64,000 bases of DNA from Marinobacter subterrani. GTDB lineage: Bacteria > Pseudomonadota > Gammaproteobacteria > Pseudomonadales > Oleiphilaceae. The stretch is taken from contig NZ_LFBU01000001.1 in NCBI RefSeq assembly GCF_001045555.1, forward strand, positions 682,001 to 746,000. Direction: 5' to 3'. The first letter of the stretch is position 1, and each line of letters starts with the position of its first letter. The notes under the pieces were generated by a model. It saw only the letters and a list, made by a program, of their open reading frames with translations, was not told the origin of the DNA and searched no databases. Position numbers and translations under genes: made by a program. Positions 8,668-16,617 of the stretch are shown here, in pieces.

Positions 8668-9929
8668 GTGTTGAGCGTCAGCGAATTGCTGTCATCGGGG
8701 CCGGCGTTTCGGGCCTCACGGCTGCCTGGCTTCTGGCCGAGGAGCACAACGTAGAGATTTTTGAGGCGGGCGACTACGCCGGCGGCCACACCAACACCGA
8801 GCAGGTTGAGTCCGGTGGCCGGACCTGGCCGGTGAATACCGGGTTCATTGTATTCAATGACTGGACCTACCCGAATTTCATCCGCCTGATGGACCGGCTC
8901 GGAGTGGCCTCCGAGGTAAGCGACATGAGTTTCAGCGTCGACTGCAGCAGTACCGGCCTGCAGTACAACGGTACCAGCCTGAACACCCTGTTTGCCCAGC
9001 GTCGCAATGTGCTCAACCTGCCGTTTCTGAAAATGGTGCGGGAGATTCTGCGGTTCAACAAGGAGACCCGGGCAGAGCTCCAGGGCGGGGCCATCAGCAA
9101 TAATGAAACCCTCGGCGAATACCTGAACCGCAATGGTTACTCCCGGTATTTCAGGAACTACTACATCGTGCCCATGGGCGCAGCCATCTGGTCGGCGCCC
9201 GAGATTATCCTGGAGCAGTTCCCGATCCGGTTCTTTCTGCAGTTTTTCAATAACCACGGCATGCTCTCGGTGGATGACCGCCCCACCTGGCGGGTAATCT
9301 CCGGCGGCTCCGCGACGTATGTAACCCGGATGATGGAACGCCTTGGCGATGTCACTCACCTGAACAGCCCGGTGGACAAGGTGGTAAGGGATGAAGCCGG
9401 TGTGACGGTATGCGTCAAAGGCCAGGAGCACCGCTTCGACCAGGTGATTTTTGCCTGCCACAGTGATCAGGCCCTGGCCATGCTCGGGGACCCGACCGAC
9501 GGGGAACGGGATATTCTGGGGGCCATGGCGTATCAGACCAACGATGTGGTGCTGCATACCGATGCCTCGGTACTGCCGGACAACCGTCGGGCCTGGGCTG
9601 CCTGGAACTATTTCATCCCGACCCACAGCACCGAGCCGGTCTCCGTCACCTACAACATGAACATCCTGCAGAACTTTCACGATGCCCCCGAAACTTTCTG
9701 CGTGACACTGAACCGCAGCCGTGATGTCGCCCCGGACAAGGTGATCAAACGCTTTGAATACGCCCACCCGGTGTTCACCCTCGATGCCGTTGCGGCCCAG
9801 GAGCGCTACGACGAGATCGGCAACCGGAACCGGACCCACTATTGCGGCGCCTACTGGTTTAACGGCTTCCATGAGGACGGTGTACGCAGCGCGCTCCGGG
9901 TAACCCGGGCATTCGGCGTGGAGTTTTGA
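8664..9929 (+). CDS. FAD-dependent amine-oxidase-like oxidoreductase (COG2907)
   Basis: The 421-residue flavoprotein starts with a Rossmann FAD loop (IGAGVSGLTAAWLL, about 11-24) and GDYAGGHTNT. It ends in YCGAYWFNGFHEDGVRSAL, the usual C-terminal FAD contact of amine oxidase and desaturase-type flavoproteins. There is no signal peptide. This family is found next to DUF1365 and CFA-like methyltransferase genes, and oxidation of a membrane acyl chain is a reasonable inference. Whether it matches the UfaD desaturase of bacterial furan fatty-acid synthesis needs a direct comparison. It overlaps the SDR gene by four bases. Confidence 0.87.
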   Translation: MSVERQRIAVIGAGVSGLTAAWLLAEEHNVEIFEAGDYAGGHTNTEQVESGGRTWPVNTGFIVFNDWTYPNFIRLMDRLGVASEVSDMSFSVDCSSTGLQYNGTSLNTLFAQRRNVLNLPFLKMVREILRFNKETRAELQGGAISNNETLGEYLNRNGYSRYFRNYYIVPMGAAIWSAPEIILEQFPIRFFLQFFNNHGMLSVDDRPTWRVISGGSATYVTRMMERLGDVTHLNSPVDKVVRDEAGVTVCVKGQEHRFDQVIFACHSDQALAMLGDPTDGERDILGAMAYQTNDVVLHTDASVLPDNRRAWAAWNYFIPTHSTEPVSVTYNMNILQNFHDAPETFCVTLNRSRDVAPDKVIKRFEYAHPVFTLDAVAAQERYDEIGNRNRTHYCGAYWFNGFHEDGVRSALRVTRAFGVEF

Positions 9930-9931
9930 CC

Positions 9932-10816
9932 GTGAACAGCCAGTGGCTGGAGGGTACGGTACGGCACAGGCGCAAGTACCCGGTACAACATGAGTTCAGT
10001 TACCGCACTGGCATGCTGGCACTGGATACCGACGAGTGGCACCAGATTACCGATATCAGCCCGCTGTTTTCTCTGGAAAGGTTCAACTGGCTGTCGCTGA
10101 AACGTAAGGACTACTTCCAGCCAGACTCAGGAGAGCTGTGCGGAGCTGTGCGGGATCATGTCGCCCGCGCCACCGGATGGCGCCCCGATGGTGAGGTTGA
10201 ACTGATCACCCACCCCCGTTATTTCGGCCACGTGTTCAACCCGGTCAGTTTCTACTTCTGTTACCGTGCCGGCGACCGGCCCGGAGACGGCGCCGTGCCC
10301 AAGGTGATTGCAGCCCAGATCACCAACACCCCCTGGCATGACCGCCATGTCTATTGCCTGGAAACCGCCGGCGCCGCGCCGAACAAGGCTGGCTGGTGTA
10401 CCGAGCGGTTCGGTTTCAGCAAGCGCTTTCATGTGTCGCCGTTCAATGGCATGAACCAGCATTATGACTGGACCTTCAGTTTCCGGGGCCCGGAGCTGAG
10501 AATCCACATGAATGTCCTGGAAGAAGGCCGCAAACATTTCGATGCCACCCTGGTAGTCCAGCGCACCCCTCTCACTCGTAAAGAGATCCACAGAAGCCTT
10601 CGCAAATTTCCGATTGAGGCGTTCAAGGTGGTGGCGGGCATCTACTGGCATGCCCTACGGCTGAAACTCAAGGGGGCGCCTTTCTACAGCCACCCGGACA
10701 AGCTCCCGGAAGACGATAGCGCCCATCGCCAGGGGCATGACGACAGCGGGCTGGACGTAACCAGTAACCAAACCAACGACAAGACTCGTGGAAGGGTAAG
10801 CTCATGGAGAACCTGA
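9932..10816 (+). CDS. DUF1365 family protein
   Basis: The 294-residue protein carries the DUF1365 pattern: VRHRRKYPVQHEFSYR near the N-terminus, LITHPRYFGHVFNPVSFYFCY in the middle, and KRFHVSPFNGM later. The family is of unknown biochemical function but is constantly found between a COG2907 flavoprotein and a CFA-like methyltransferase, as here. A TTG at 9926 is possible. The GTG at 9932 is preferred because GGAG at 9920-9923 then lies eight bases upstream. The end overlaps the methyltransferase start by 13 bases. No membrane segment or signal peptide is clear. Confidence 0.87.
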   Translation: MNSQWLEGTVRHRRKYPVQHEFSYRTGMLALDTDEWHQITDISPLFSLERFNWLSLKRKDYFQPDSGELCGAVRDHVARATGWRPDGEVELITHPRYFGHVFNPVSFYFCYRAGDRPGDGAVPKVIAAQITNTPWHDRHVYCLETAGAAPNKAGWCTERFGFSKRFHVSPFNGMNQHYDWTFSFRGPELRIHMNVLEEGRKHFDATLVVQRTPLTRKEIHRSLRKFPIEAFKVVAGIYWHALRLKLKGAPFYSHPDKLPEDDSAHRQGHDDSGLDVTSNQTNDKTRGRVSSWRT

Positions 10817-12072
10817 ATACGTCGGTGGAAACCACCGGGTCCGGCAGTGCACCAATGCTCAGCCGGTTTGCGAGAACCCTGGTCATTCAGCAGCTCCGGT
10901 TACTGGCCGAAGGCCAGCTGACCGTTCGGGAAACCGGGTTCGAGGATCTCGTATTTGGCGACGGCAACACCGGTTACCCGCCTGCCGAACTGATTATCCA
11001 TGACCACAGCACCTGGCGGGACTTGCTCACCGGTGGCAGTGTCGGCGCTGCCGAAGCTTTTGTCGCCGGCGACTGGTCCACCCCAGATCTGGTAGCACTG
11101 CTGCGCTTCTTTACTCGCAACGTCGACCGGATGAACGAATTCGAGGACCGCTTCAGCTGGGTCACCAAACCCACGCTGAAGGGCCTGCACTGGCTGAACC
11201 GGAACACCAAAGAGGGCTCCCGGAAAAATATCAGCGCGCACTATGATCTGGGCAATGCCCTGTTCGAGACCTTCCTCGACCCCACCATGATGTATTCCTC
11301 CGCCATCTACCCGAGCGCGGAATCGACGCTGGAAGAGGCGGCCGTGCACAAGCTGGACACCATCTGCCGGAAGCTGGATCTGCAGCCGGCGGACAAGGTA
11401 ATAGAAATCGGCACCGGCTGGGGTGGTTTTGCCATTCATGCCGCCAAGCACTATGGCTGCCATGTGACCACCACTACTATTTCCAGGGAGCAACTGGAAC
11501 TGGCACAGGAGCGTGTCCGGCAGGAGGGTCTTGAAGACCGGATCACCCTGCTGTTTGACGACTACCGGGACCTGGAAGGTCAATTCGATAAACTGGTCTC
11601 CATCGAGATGATCGAGGCGGTCGGTCCGCAATTCCTGGACAGCTATTTTTCCCGGATAAACGCGCTGCTCAAGCCCCAGGGCCTTGCCCTGGTGCAGGCC
11701 ATCAATATGCCGGAACAGCGGTATCAACGGGCCCTGAAGAACGTAGACTTCATCCAGAGATTCATCTTCCCTGGCAGTTTCATACCCTCCTTCGGGGCCA
11801 TCCTGGAGTCGGTTCGCAAAGAGAGCAACCTGGTGCTGACCCATGTCGAAGATACCGGCTTCCACTATGCCCGCACCCTGCATGACTGGTGTGAGCGATT
11901 CATGGCCCGGCGCGACCAGCTGGAAGCCATGGGGTATGACCAGGCGTTCCGCCGGCTATGGCACTTCTACTTTGCTTACTGCGAGGCGGGGTTCAGCGAG
12001 CGTGCCATTGGTGTGGCGCAACTGGTATTCGCCAAGCCGGGTAACAAGCGGGAGAGCATTCTGAGCGTATGA
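10804..12072 (+). CDS. CFA-synthase-like SAM-dependent lipid methyltransferase with altered active site
   Basis: The 422-residue protein has the whole fold of cyclopropane-fatty-acyl-phospholipid synthase, with SAM loop EIGTGWGG at 201-208 and YRDLEGQFDKLVSIEM after it. By hand alignment to E. coli Cfa, the bicarbonate ligands Glu239 and Tyr317 are kept (Glu271, Tyr355). Cys139 is Ser166 (MYSSAIY) and His266 is Gln298 (LVQAIN). It therefore belongs to a subfamily that may methylate unsaturated phospholipid chains without forming a cyclopropane ring. It is the sixth gene of the lipid operon, overlapping its neighbours on both sides. Confidence 0.88.
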   Translation: MENLNTSVETTGSGSAPMLSRFARTLVIQQLRLLAEGQLTVRETGFEDLVFGDGNTGYPPAELIIHDHSTWRDLLTGGSVGAAEAFVAGDWSTPDLVALLRFFTRNVDRMNEFEDRFSWVTKPTLKGLHWLNRNTKEGSRKNISAHYDLGNALFETFLDPTMMYSSAIYPSAESTLEEAAVHKLDTICRKLDLQPADKVIEIGTGWGGFAIHAAKHYGCHVTTTTISREQLELAQERVRQEGLEDRITLLFDDYRDLEGQFDKLVSIEMIEAVGPQFLDSYFSRINALLKPQGLALVQAINMPEQRYQRALKNVDFIQRFIFPGSFIPSFGAILESVRKESNLVLTHVEDTGFHYARTLHDWCERFMARRDQLEAMGYDQAFRRLWHFYFAYCEAGFSERAIGVAQLVFAKPGNKRESILSV

Positions 12073-12593
12073 TAGCCTCGGAGAATGCCCGTAACATTCT
12101 GAACTTCCTGCTTTTCCAGGCGGGATGGTTTGCCTGCGTGTTGTACCCGGGGCTGGCAGGCGCAGGCATTGTGCTTGTGTTCCTTGTGGTACATTTTGCG
12201 TTGGTAAGCCAGCACCGGGTGACAGAGCTCCAGTTTGTCGGCCTGGGGACCGTGGCGGGGTCTGTGCTGGATGGCATCTGGTTCCGGACCGGCATTCTGG
12301 ATGACGGAACCGGCGGTGAAGTACTGCTCACGCCGCCATGGCTCGTTGCCATCTGGGCGATATTCATGACCACGCTCAGCCATTCGCTGAACTGGATCAG
12401 CAAGAAAACCTGGCTGCCCTTCGTTCTGGCCCCCCTCGCCGGGCCGTTTGCCTATTGGTCCGCCAGCCAGGTAGGCGCAGTCCAGTTGCCACAGTTGGTG
12501 CCATCACTGATTGCCCTGGGGCTCGGCTGGCTGATAATCTTTCCGCTGCTTCTGTTCGCGCGCAAATCCCTCTACCCGGAGCTGGCCCGATGA
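12069..12593 (+). CDS. DUF2878 family membrane protein
   Basis: This 174-residue protein is almost entirely hydrophobic, with about five to six predicted membrane spans (for example near 8-50, 55-75, 88-110, 117-135 and 145-165). It matches the DUF2878 family, small inner-membrane proteins of unknown function that travel with CFA-like methyltransferase, DUF1365 and SDR genes. The start overlaps the methyltransferase stop by four bases and the stop overlaps the next start by four. A role in lipid presentation or transfer is speculation from position alone. Confidence 0.82.
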   Translation: MIASENARNILNFLLFQAGWFACVLYPGLAGAGIVLVFLVVHFALVSQHRVTELQFVGLGTVAGSVLDGIWFRTGILDDGTGGEVLLTPPWLVAIWAIFMTTLSHSLNWISKKTWLPFVLAPLAGPFAYWSASQVGAVQLPQLVPSLIALGLGWLIIFPLLLFARKSLYPELAR

Positions 12594-13330
12594 GAAACGC
12601 GACCGGGGTTATCTCAGTCGCCCTGCTTGTGGCATCGATGCCCTTGCTGGCCAAGGATTACAGCTTTACCGGAAAGGCCACGGGGCCTGACGGTAACCTG
12701 CTGTACCAGGAGCAACACACCATCAATGGCACCTGCCAGAATGGCTCTTTCCGCCCGCAGCAACATCGGGTGGATTATCTCAATCCGGGCGAAAGCGAGC
12801 CGTTCGCCTGGAAAGACCTCGACTACAACACGTCTGTCATACGCCCCCGGGTGCATTTCGTTCAGCCAGGTTTTGATGAGACCCTGACCATCCGCTATCC
12901 GCAACCAGGCACCCTGATCGTTAAGTGGGATACTCCGTCCGAGGGCTCCAGGCGCTTTGAAGTGGACTATCCCGACGGTACCGTGGTGGACTCCGGGTTC
13001 GACAATCTCGTGCGCAAGCACTGGCAAAGCGTGTTGGCCGGGGAGTCCATCAAGTTTCGATTTCTGGCCCCGACCCGAGGCGAACATTACGGATTTGTGC
13101 TCGAAAAGGCCAAGAGCGATAAGGTCAAGGCGGATCACGTACTGCAGATACGCCCAACCGGCATGATGGTCGGTTTTCTGGTTGACCCCATTGTGCTCGG
13201 TTACAACAACAGAGGCGCGCTCACGGATTACTACGGCCTCACCAACATCCGGAAAAACCAGGACAACAACTACACCGCCCATATCCGCTACACCATCGAT
13301 ACCTACCCGGATTGTGAACTGACTCCCTGA
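12590..13330 (+). CDS. Exported protein of unknown function at end of lipid operon
   Basis: I do not recognise this 246-residue protein. It begins with a short signal-like segment (ISVALLVASMPLLAKDYSF), suggesting export and cleavage after Ala or Lys near residue 20. The rest is rich in beta-type alternation, with GTLIVKWDTPSEGSRRFEVDY, RFLAPTRGEHYGF and a C-terminal pair of cysteines far apart. The ATG overlaps the DUF2878 stop as ATGA, so it is part of the operon. In related clusters the last place is often a DUF3833-type lipoprotein, but no lipobox is seen here. Confidence 0.75.
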   Translation: MRNATGVISVALLVASMPLLAKDYSFTGKATGPDGNLLYQEQHTINGTCQNGSFRPQQHRVDYLNPGESEPFAWKDLDYNTSVIRPRVHFVQPGFDETLTIRYPQPGTLIVKWDTPSEGSRRFEVDYPDGTVVDSGFDNLVRKHWQSVLAGESIKFRFLAPTRGEHYGFVLEKAKSDKVKADHVLQIRPTGMMVGFLVDPIVLGYNNRGALTDYYGLTNIRKNQDNNYTAHIRYTIDTYPDCELTP

Positions 13331-13410
13331 ATCCGTCGCCGGTGCCAGGGCGGCACCCCGGGTTCAGTGTGGTAAACTCCGCCAGGAATCAAAGCCGGAG
13401 AGTTCTTGCA

Positions 13411-14223
13411 ATGATGTTTGTGTCGTTCAACGTCAACAGTATCCGTACACGCCTGCACCAGCTCAAAGCCGTGATTGAGGCCTACGCCCCCGACTTCATC
13501 GGGCTTCAGGAAACCAAGGTTCAGGATGACGACTTTCCCGCCGATGCCATCCGGGAACTTGGTTATCATGTGCACTTTCACGGCCAGAAGACCCATTACG
13601 GGGTTGCCCTGCTCTCCAAAGCTGAGCCCGAACAGATCACCAAAGGCTACCCCTGGGACGGTGAAGACTCCCAGCGGAGACTTATTGCCGGCCGGTTTAC
13701 AGTGAATGGTGAAAAACTCACCGTGGTTAACGGCTACTTTCCCCAGGGCGAAAGCCGGGATCACCCGGTGAAGTTTCCGGCCAAGGAAAAGTTCTACGCA
13801 GACCTGATGCGCTACCTGGATGATCTCAACAACGCTGGCGGCCACGTGGTGGTGATGGGTGACATGAACATATCACCCACCGACAAGGACATTGGTATCG
13901 GCGCAGACAACGCCAAGCGCTGGCTGCGAACCGGAAAATGTTCCTTCCTTCCTGAAGAGCGGGAATGGCTTGGCCAGGTGGAAGCCCGTGGCTACACCGA
14001 TGTCTTCCGCCACCTGCATCCGGATGAGGCAGACACCTTCAGCTGGTTTGATTACCGCAGTAAGGGCTTCGAACGAGACCCCAGACGGGGCCTGAGAATT
14101 GATCTGATCATGGCCAGTGACAGCCTTTTGCCGAAAGCGCGGGAGGCCGGCGTCTCCTACGATATCCGTGCCATGGAACGGCCGTCCGACCATTGTCCGG
14201 TCTGGGCGAGTTTCGAACTCTAG
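13411..14223 (+). CDS. xthA: Exodeoxyribonuclease III
   Basis: This 270-residue enzyme of the exonuclease III/AP endonuclease family repairs abasic sites and trims 3' ends. Family motifs appear in order: FVSFNVNSIR, IGLQETKVQDDDFP, GYFPQGES, VVMGDMNISPTD, RIDLIMAS and the C-terminal PSDHCPVWASF (catalytic Asp-His). The ATG at 13411 has GGAG ten bases upstream. The next codon (13414) would give the shorter start common in E. coli but with a longer spacer. It follows the lipid operon by 80 bases and probably has its own promoter. Confidence 0.95.
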   Translation: MMFVSFNVNSIRTRLHQLKAVIEAYAPDFIGLQETKVQDDDFPADAIRELGYHVHFHGQKTHYGVALLSKAEPEQITKGYPWDGEDSQRRLIAGRFTVNGEKLTVVNGYFPQGESRDHPVKFPAKEKFYADLMRYLDDLNNAGGHVVVMGDMNISPTDKDIGIGADNAKRWLRTGKCSFLPEEREWLGQVEARGYTDVFRHLHPDEADTFSWFDYRSKGFERDPRRGLRIDLIMASDSLLPKAREAGVSYDIRAMERPSDHCPVWASFEL

Positions 14224-14241
14224 GGGCTGGCCGGGCGCGAC

Positions 14242-14871
14242 ATGAAAAAAATCAAGACCCGCGACCGTATTCTGCAGGCCAGTCTGGCGCTGTTTAACAG
14301 CGTCGGTGAGCCTAATGTTACGACTCTGCTGATTTCCGACGAACTGGATATCAGCCCGGGCAACCTGTATTACCACTTCAAGAGCAAAGGCGACATAGTC
14401 GAGGAGCTGTTCGACCATTACGAGCAGGACATGCTTGATCTGTTGACCGTTCCCGAGGATGCCGATATCAGCCTCGAACAGCAGGGGTTCTTCCTGCACC
14501 TGTTGTTCGAGACAGTGGCCCGTTACCGGTTTCTTTACCAGGATCTGGTCAATGTGTTGTCGCGGTATGATCAGTTGCGAGTGCGGTTCAAGCGGATTCA
14601 GAAGAAGAAGACAGCGGCTTTCCGGAACATCTGCGAAAGTTTTCGGCGCCAAGGCATCATGATGACCGACCAGGAAGAACTTGGGTCCTTGTGTGAGCAG
14701 TTAACGCTAACTGCCTGTTACTGGAGCGCTTTTGACACTCTCTCCCATCTGGATGACCGTGAATCGGTTGACCCTGGCCGCGGCGTTTACCAGATGATGC
14801 ACCTGATCATTCCCTACCTGGCCCCTGCAGACCGGGACGAAGCCCGACTCATGAGCCGGGACTACCTTTAG
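14242..14871 (+). CDS. phaD: TetR-family regulator, PhaD-like
   Basis: The 209-residue protein has an N-terminal TetR helix-turn-helix (MKKIKTRDRIL, then SPGNLYYHFKSKGDIVEELF at about 36-55) and a helical ligand domain. The opening KTRDRIL with NLYYHF resembles PhaD, the TetR-like activator of medium-chain polyhydroxyalkanoate genes in pseudomonads. A phasin gene converges on it seven bases away, which supports the assignment. No PHA synthase or depolymerase lies in the window, so the name is a family-level call. Its ligand is unknown. Confidence 0.75.
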   Translation: MKKIKTRDRILQASLALFNSVGEPNVTTLLISDELDISPGNLYYHFKSKGDIVEELFDHYEQDMLDLLTVPEDADISLEQQGFFLHLLFETVARYRFLYQDLVNVLSRYDQLRVRFKRIQKKKTAAFRNICESFRRQGIMMTDQEELGSLCEQLTLTACYWSAFDTLSHLDDRESVDPGRGVYQMMHLIIPYLAPADRDEARLMSRDYL

Positions 14872-14878
14872 GGCAAGA

Positions 14879-15295
14879 CTACTCTTCCTCGTCGTCTCCG
14901 GCCCGAGCCCTCAGCCGTGCCAGTTCTGATTCCAGTGCTTCGATTCGGCGCTCCAGTGAATCAATCTCCTCACGACGATGAATACCGAGCCTTCGGAGCG
15001 CGCCGGACACCCGCTCGTCGAACAGGTGCTCAAGCCGGTCCCAGGTGCCCGTCGCCCGCTCGCGAACACCCTCAACCCGGTCTTCAACCGATTTGATCTG
15101 TTTTTCAACAACACCGCGGGTTCTGTTCTCGAGCTGCTCACCTTCCTGAACCAGCCGATCAAAGAAACGCCCGGTATCTTCCTCAGCCTTGGTGAAGGCA
15201 CCCAGCCCTGCCAACCAGATCTGGCGGGCGGAACCCTTGATTTTTGCCGCCAGCTGCGGATCATTCTCCGGCTTATCGTCGTTCTGTTCAGACAT
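14879..15295 (-). CDS. Phasin family protein (PhaI/PhaF-like)
   Basis: The 138-residue protein is almost all helix. After a charged N-terminus comes SARQIWLAGLGAFTKAEEDTG, the hallmark of PhaF/PhaI phasins, then a long amphipathic helix and a C-terminal coiled coil (EEIDSLERRIEALESELARLRAR). Phasins coat polyhydroxyalkanoate granules. It lacks the lysine/alanine-rich DNA-binding tail of PhaF, so it is closer to PhaI. It ends seven bases from the convergent PhaD-like regulator gene. Confidence 0.85.
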   Translation of the reverse strand: MSEQNDDKPENDPQLAAKIKGSARQIWLAGLGAFTKAEEDTGRFFDRLVQEGEQLENRTRGVVEKQIKSVEDRVEGVRERATGTWDRLEHLFDERVSGALRRLGIHRREEIDSLERRIEALESELARLRARAGDDEEE

Positions 15296-15424
15296 CTGCC
15301 AACCTCGGGGTGCGGATTTATCTCTCGGAACACTATTGTATTACAGCTGTGGCCGGATTTCAGTCGGCCGTCAAACCGCTCAGTGACAGGGCGCAGTATA
15401 AAGATCCGTTCGATATGAAAAAAT

Positions 15425-15577
15425 GTTTTCAAACGAGAGGGGCTCTCGCTTGAAGTGTTCAAATTATAGTCAATACTTGCCTATACCGGCGTCCCTGCTG
15501 ATGCCGGTTTGTCTGGAAGTCTTTCATGGATACTACTCGCACGCCTCTGCCCGGCATCCTCTGCCGGGCTTTTTTTT
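15425..15577 (+). promoter_or_regulatory. Candidate attenuator or small RNA before the YeeE/YedE genes
   Basis: This is the only gene-free stretch above 300 bases (15296-15652). A palindrome TTGAA-N3-TTCAA (15450-15462) abuts a -10-like TATAGT (15465-15470). Downstream, stem 1 pairs 15485-15490 with 15503-15508 (ACCGGC/GCCGGT), and a strong terminator pairs 15549-15556 with 1562-15569 of the same block (15562-15569). Bases 15500-15507 (GATGCCGG) can instead pair with 15551-15558 (CCGGCATC), which would break both stems. That is the layout of an attenuator for the gene at 15653. A free-standing small RNA of about 90 bases is the main alternative. Confidence 0.4.
15549..15577 (+). terminator. 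Intrinsic terminator upstream of YeeE gene
   Basis: An eight-pair perfect GC-rich stem (GCCCGGCA/TGCCGGGC) with a five-base loop is followed directly by eight T on the plus strand. The opposite strand has no T run, so it acts on plus-strand transcripts. No coding gene ends just before it; the nearest upstream plus-strand gene stops at 14871. Confidence 0.85.
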
Positions 15578-15652
15578 GGTATTATTGCCCCAAGAAATAT
15601 GCTTATTCCAAACATGACTTTTCACCCTCAACAGTAACTTCTGGAGTTTCAG

Positions 15653-16090
15653 ATGATTGAGATTGCGTGGAGTAGCTTCACTCCGTGGTCTTCCCTCGCG
15701 GGCGGCATCCTGATCGGTCTCGCTGCCGCAAGTTTCCTGCTGCTCAACGGCCGGATTGCCGGTATCAGTGGCATTCTCGGTGGGCTGCTGACGCCGGCCC
15801 GGGGCGATATTGCCTGGCGCGTTGCTTTCCTGGCCGGATTGATCGGAGCACCGGCTGCCTGGCTGCTGGCCGGCGATTTGCCAGCCATAGAGATTCAGGC
15901 CGGATACCCGGCACTGGTCGTTGCAGGCCTGCTTGTGGGCATCGGAACACGCTATGGCTCGGGGTGCACCAGTGGCCATGGCGTGTGTGGATTGTCCCGC
16001 CTGTCGCTTCGATCACTGGCAGCCACACTCAGCTTTATGGCCGCCGGTTTTGTCACTGTGTACGTTATCCGTCACCTGCTCGGAGCCTGA
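15653..16090 (+). CDS. YeeE/YedE family sulfur-compound transporter, first half
   Basis: This 145-residue inner-membrane protein has about four spans. It carries the family signature [12 protein letters not shown] at residues 102-113, with Cys105 and Cys112 where TsuA-type thiosulfate channels place their conducting cysteines. It is one of a split pair; the second half starts four bases after its stop. The TIGR01244 protein downstream supports a role in sulfide, thiosulfate or polysulfide handling. The substrate itself cannot be read from sequence. A TGGAG ribosome site precedes the ATG. Confidence 0.87.
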   Translation: MIEIAWSSFTPWSSLAGGILIGLAAASFLLLNGRIAGISGILGGLLTPARGDIAWRVAFLAGLIGAPAAWLLAGDLPAIEIQAGYPALVVAGLLVGIGTRYGSGCTSGHGVCGLSRLSLRSLAATLSFMAAGFVTVYVIRHLLGA

Positions 16091-16094
16091 TACC

Positions 16095-16520
16095 ATGAAA
16101 TTTAACCTGGCTTCCCTGTTTGCCGGCCTGATATTTGGCCTGGGCCTGATCCTCTCGGGCATGGCGAACCCGGAAAAAGTCCTCGCGTTCCTGGATATCG
16201 CCGGCCGCTGGGATCCGTCACTGGCCTTTGTCATGGGCGGCGCGATTCTTGTTGGCTTGTTTGCGTTCGCCGTTGCCCGCAAGCGCACACTCTCGTTTCT
16301 GGGGTTCGACCTAAAACTTCCCGGCACTACCCGCATTGACAAGCGACTGATTCTGGGTGGCCTGGCATTCGGTGTCGGCTGGGGCATCGCCGGGTTCTGC
16401 CCGGGGCCCGGCCTGGTGGCTCTCGGTGCCGGCGAAGCCAAGGCGGCGGTGTTTGTAGCCGCCATGGTGGCCGGCATGGCCATTTTTGAGGTGGTCGAGC
16501 GCACCCGCAAGAAAGCGTAA
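16095..16520 (+). CDS. YeeE/YedE family (DUF6691) transporter, second half
   Basis: The 141-residue membrane protein has about four spans and the markers of the partner subunit: LILSGMANPEKVLAFLD (about 18-34) and GWGIAGFCPGPGL with Cys102. Together with the preceding gene it makes a complete two-half YeeE/YedE transporter, like the PmpA-PmpB arrangement. The start at 16095 is four bases beyond the upstream stop, suggesting coupled translation. It is followed by the TIGR01244 gene after 97 bases. Confidence 0.87.
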   Translation: MKFNLASLFAGLIFGLGLILSGMANPEKVLAFLDIAGRWDPSLAFVMGGAILVGLFAFAVARKRTLSFLGFDLKLPGTTRIDKRLILGGLAFGVGWGIAGFCPGPGLVALGAGEAKAAVFVAAMVAGMAIFEVVERTRKKA

Positions 16521-16617
16521 GTAGTTTCTGCTAAATTCCCGGCCGCCATTCTGACATGACGCTTTAGCTATGCGATTATGGCGGCTGCCCTGCCATCCAA
16601 CCCGGAGACGAAAATCC

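Noticed and set aside
8361..9872. A 503-codon frame antisense to the COG2907 flavoprotein gene
   Set aside because: GC-rich coding DNA leaves the opposite strand open; the protein shows no family motif, whereas the sense gene does.
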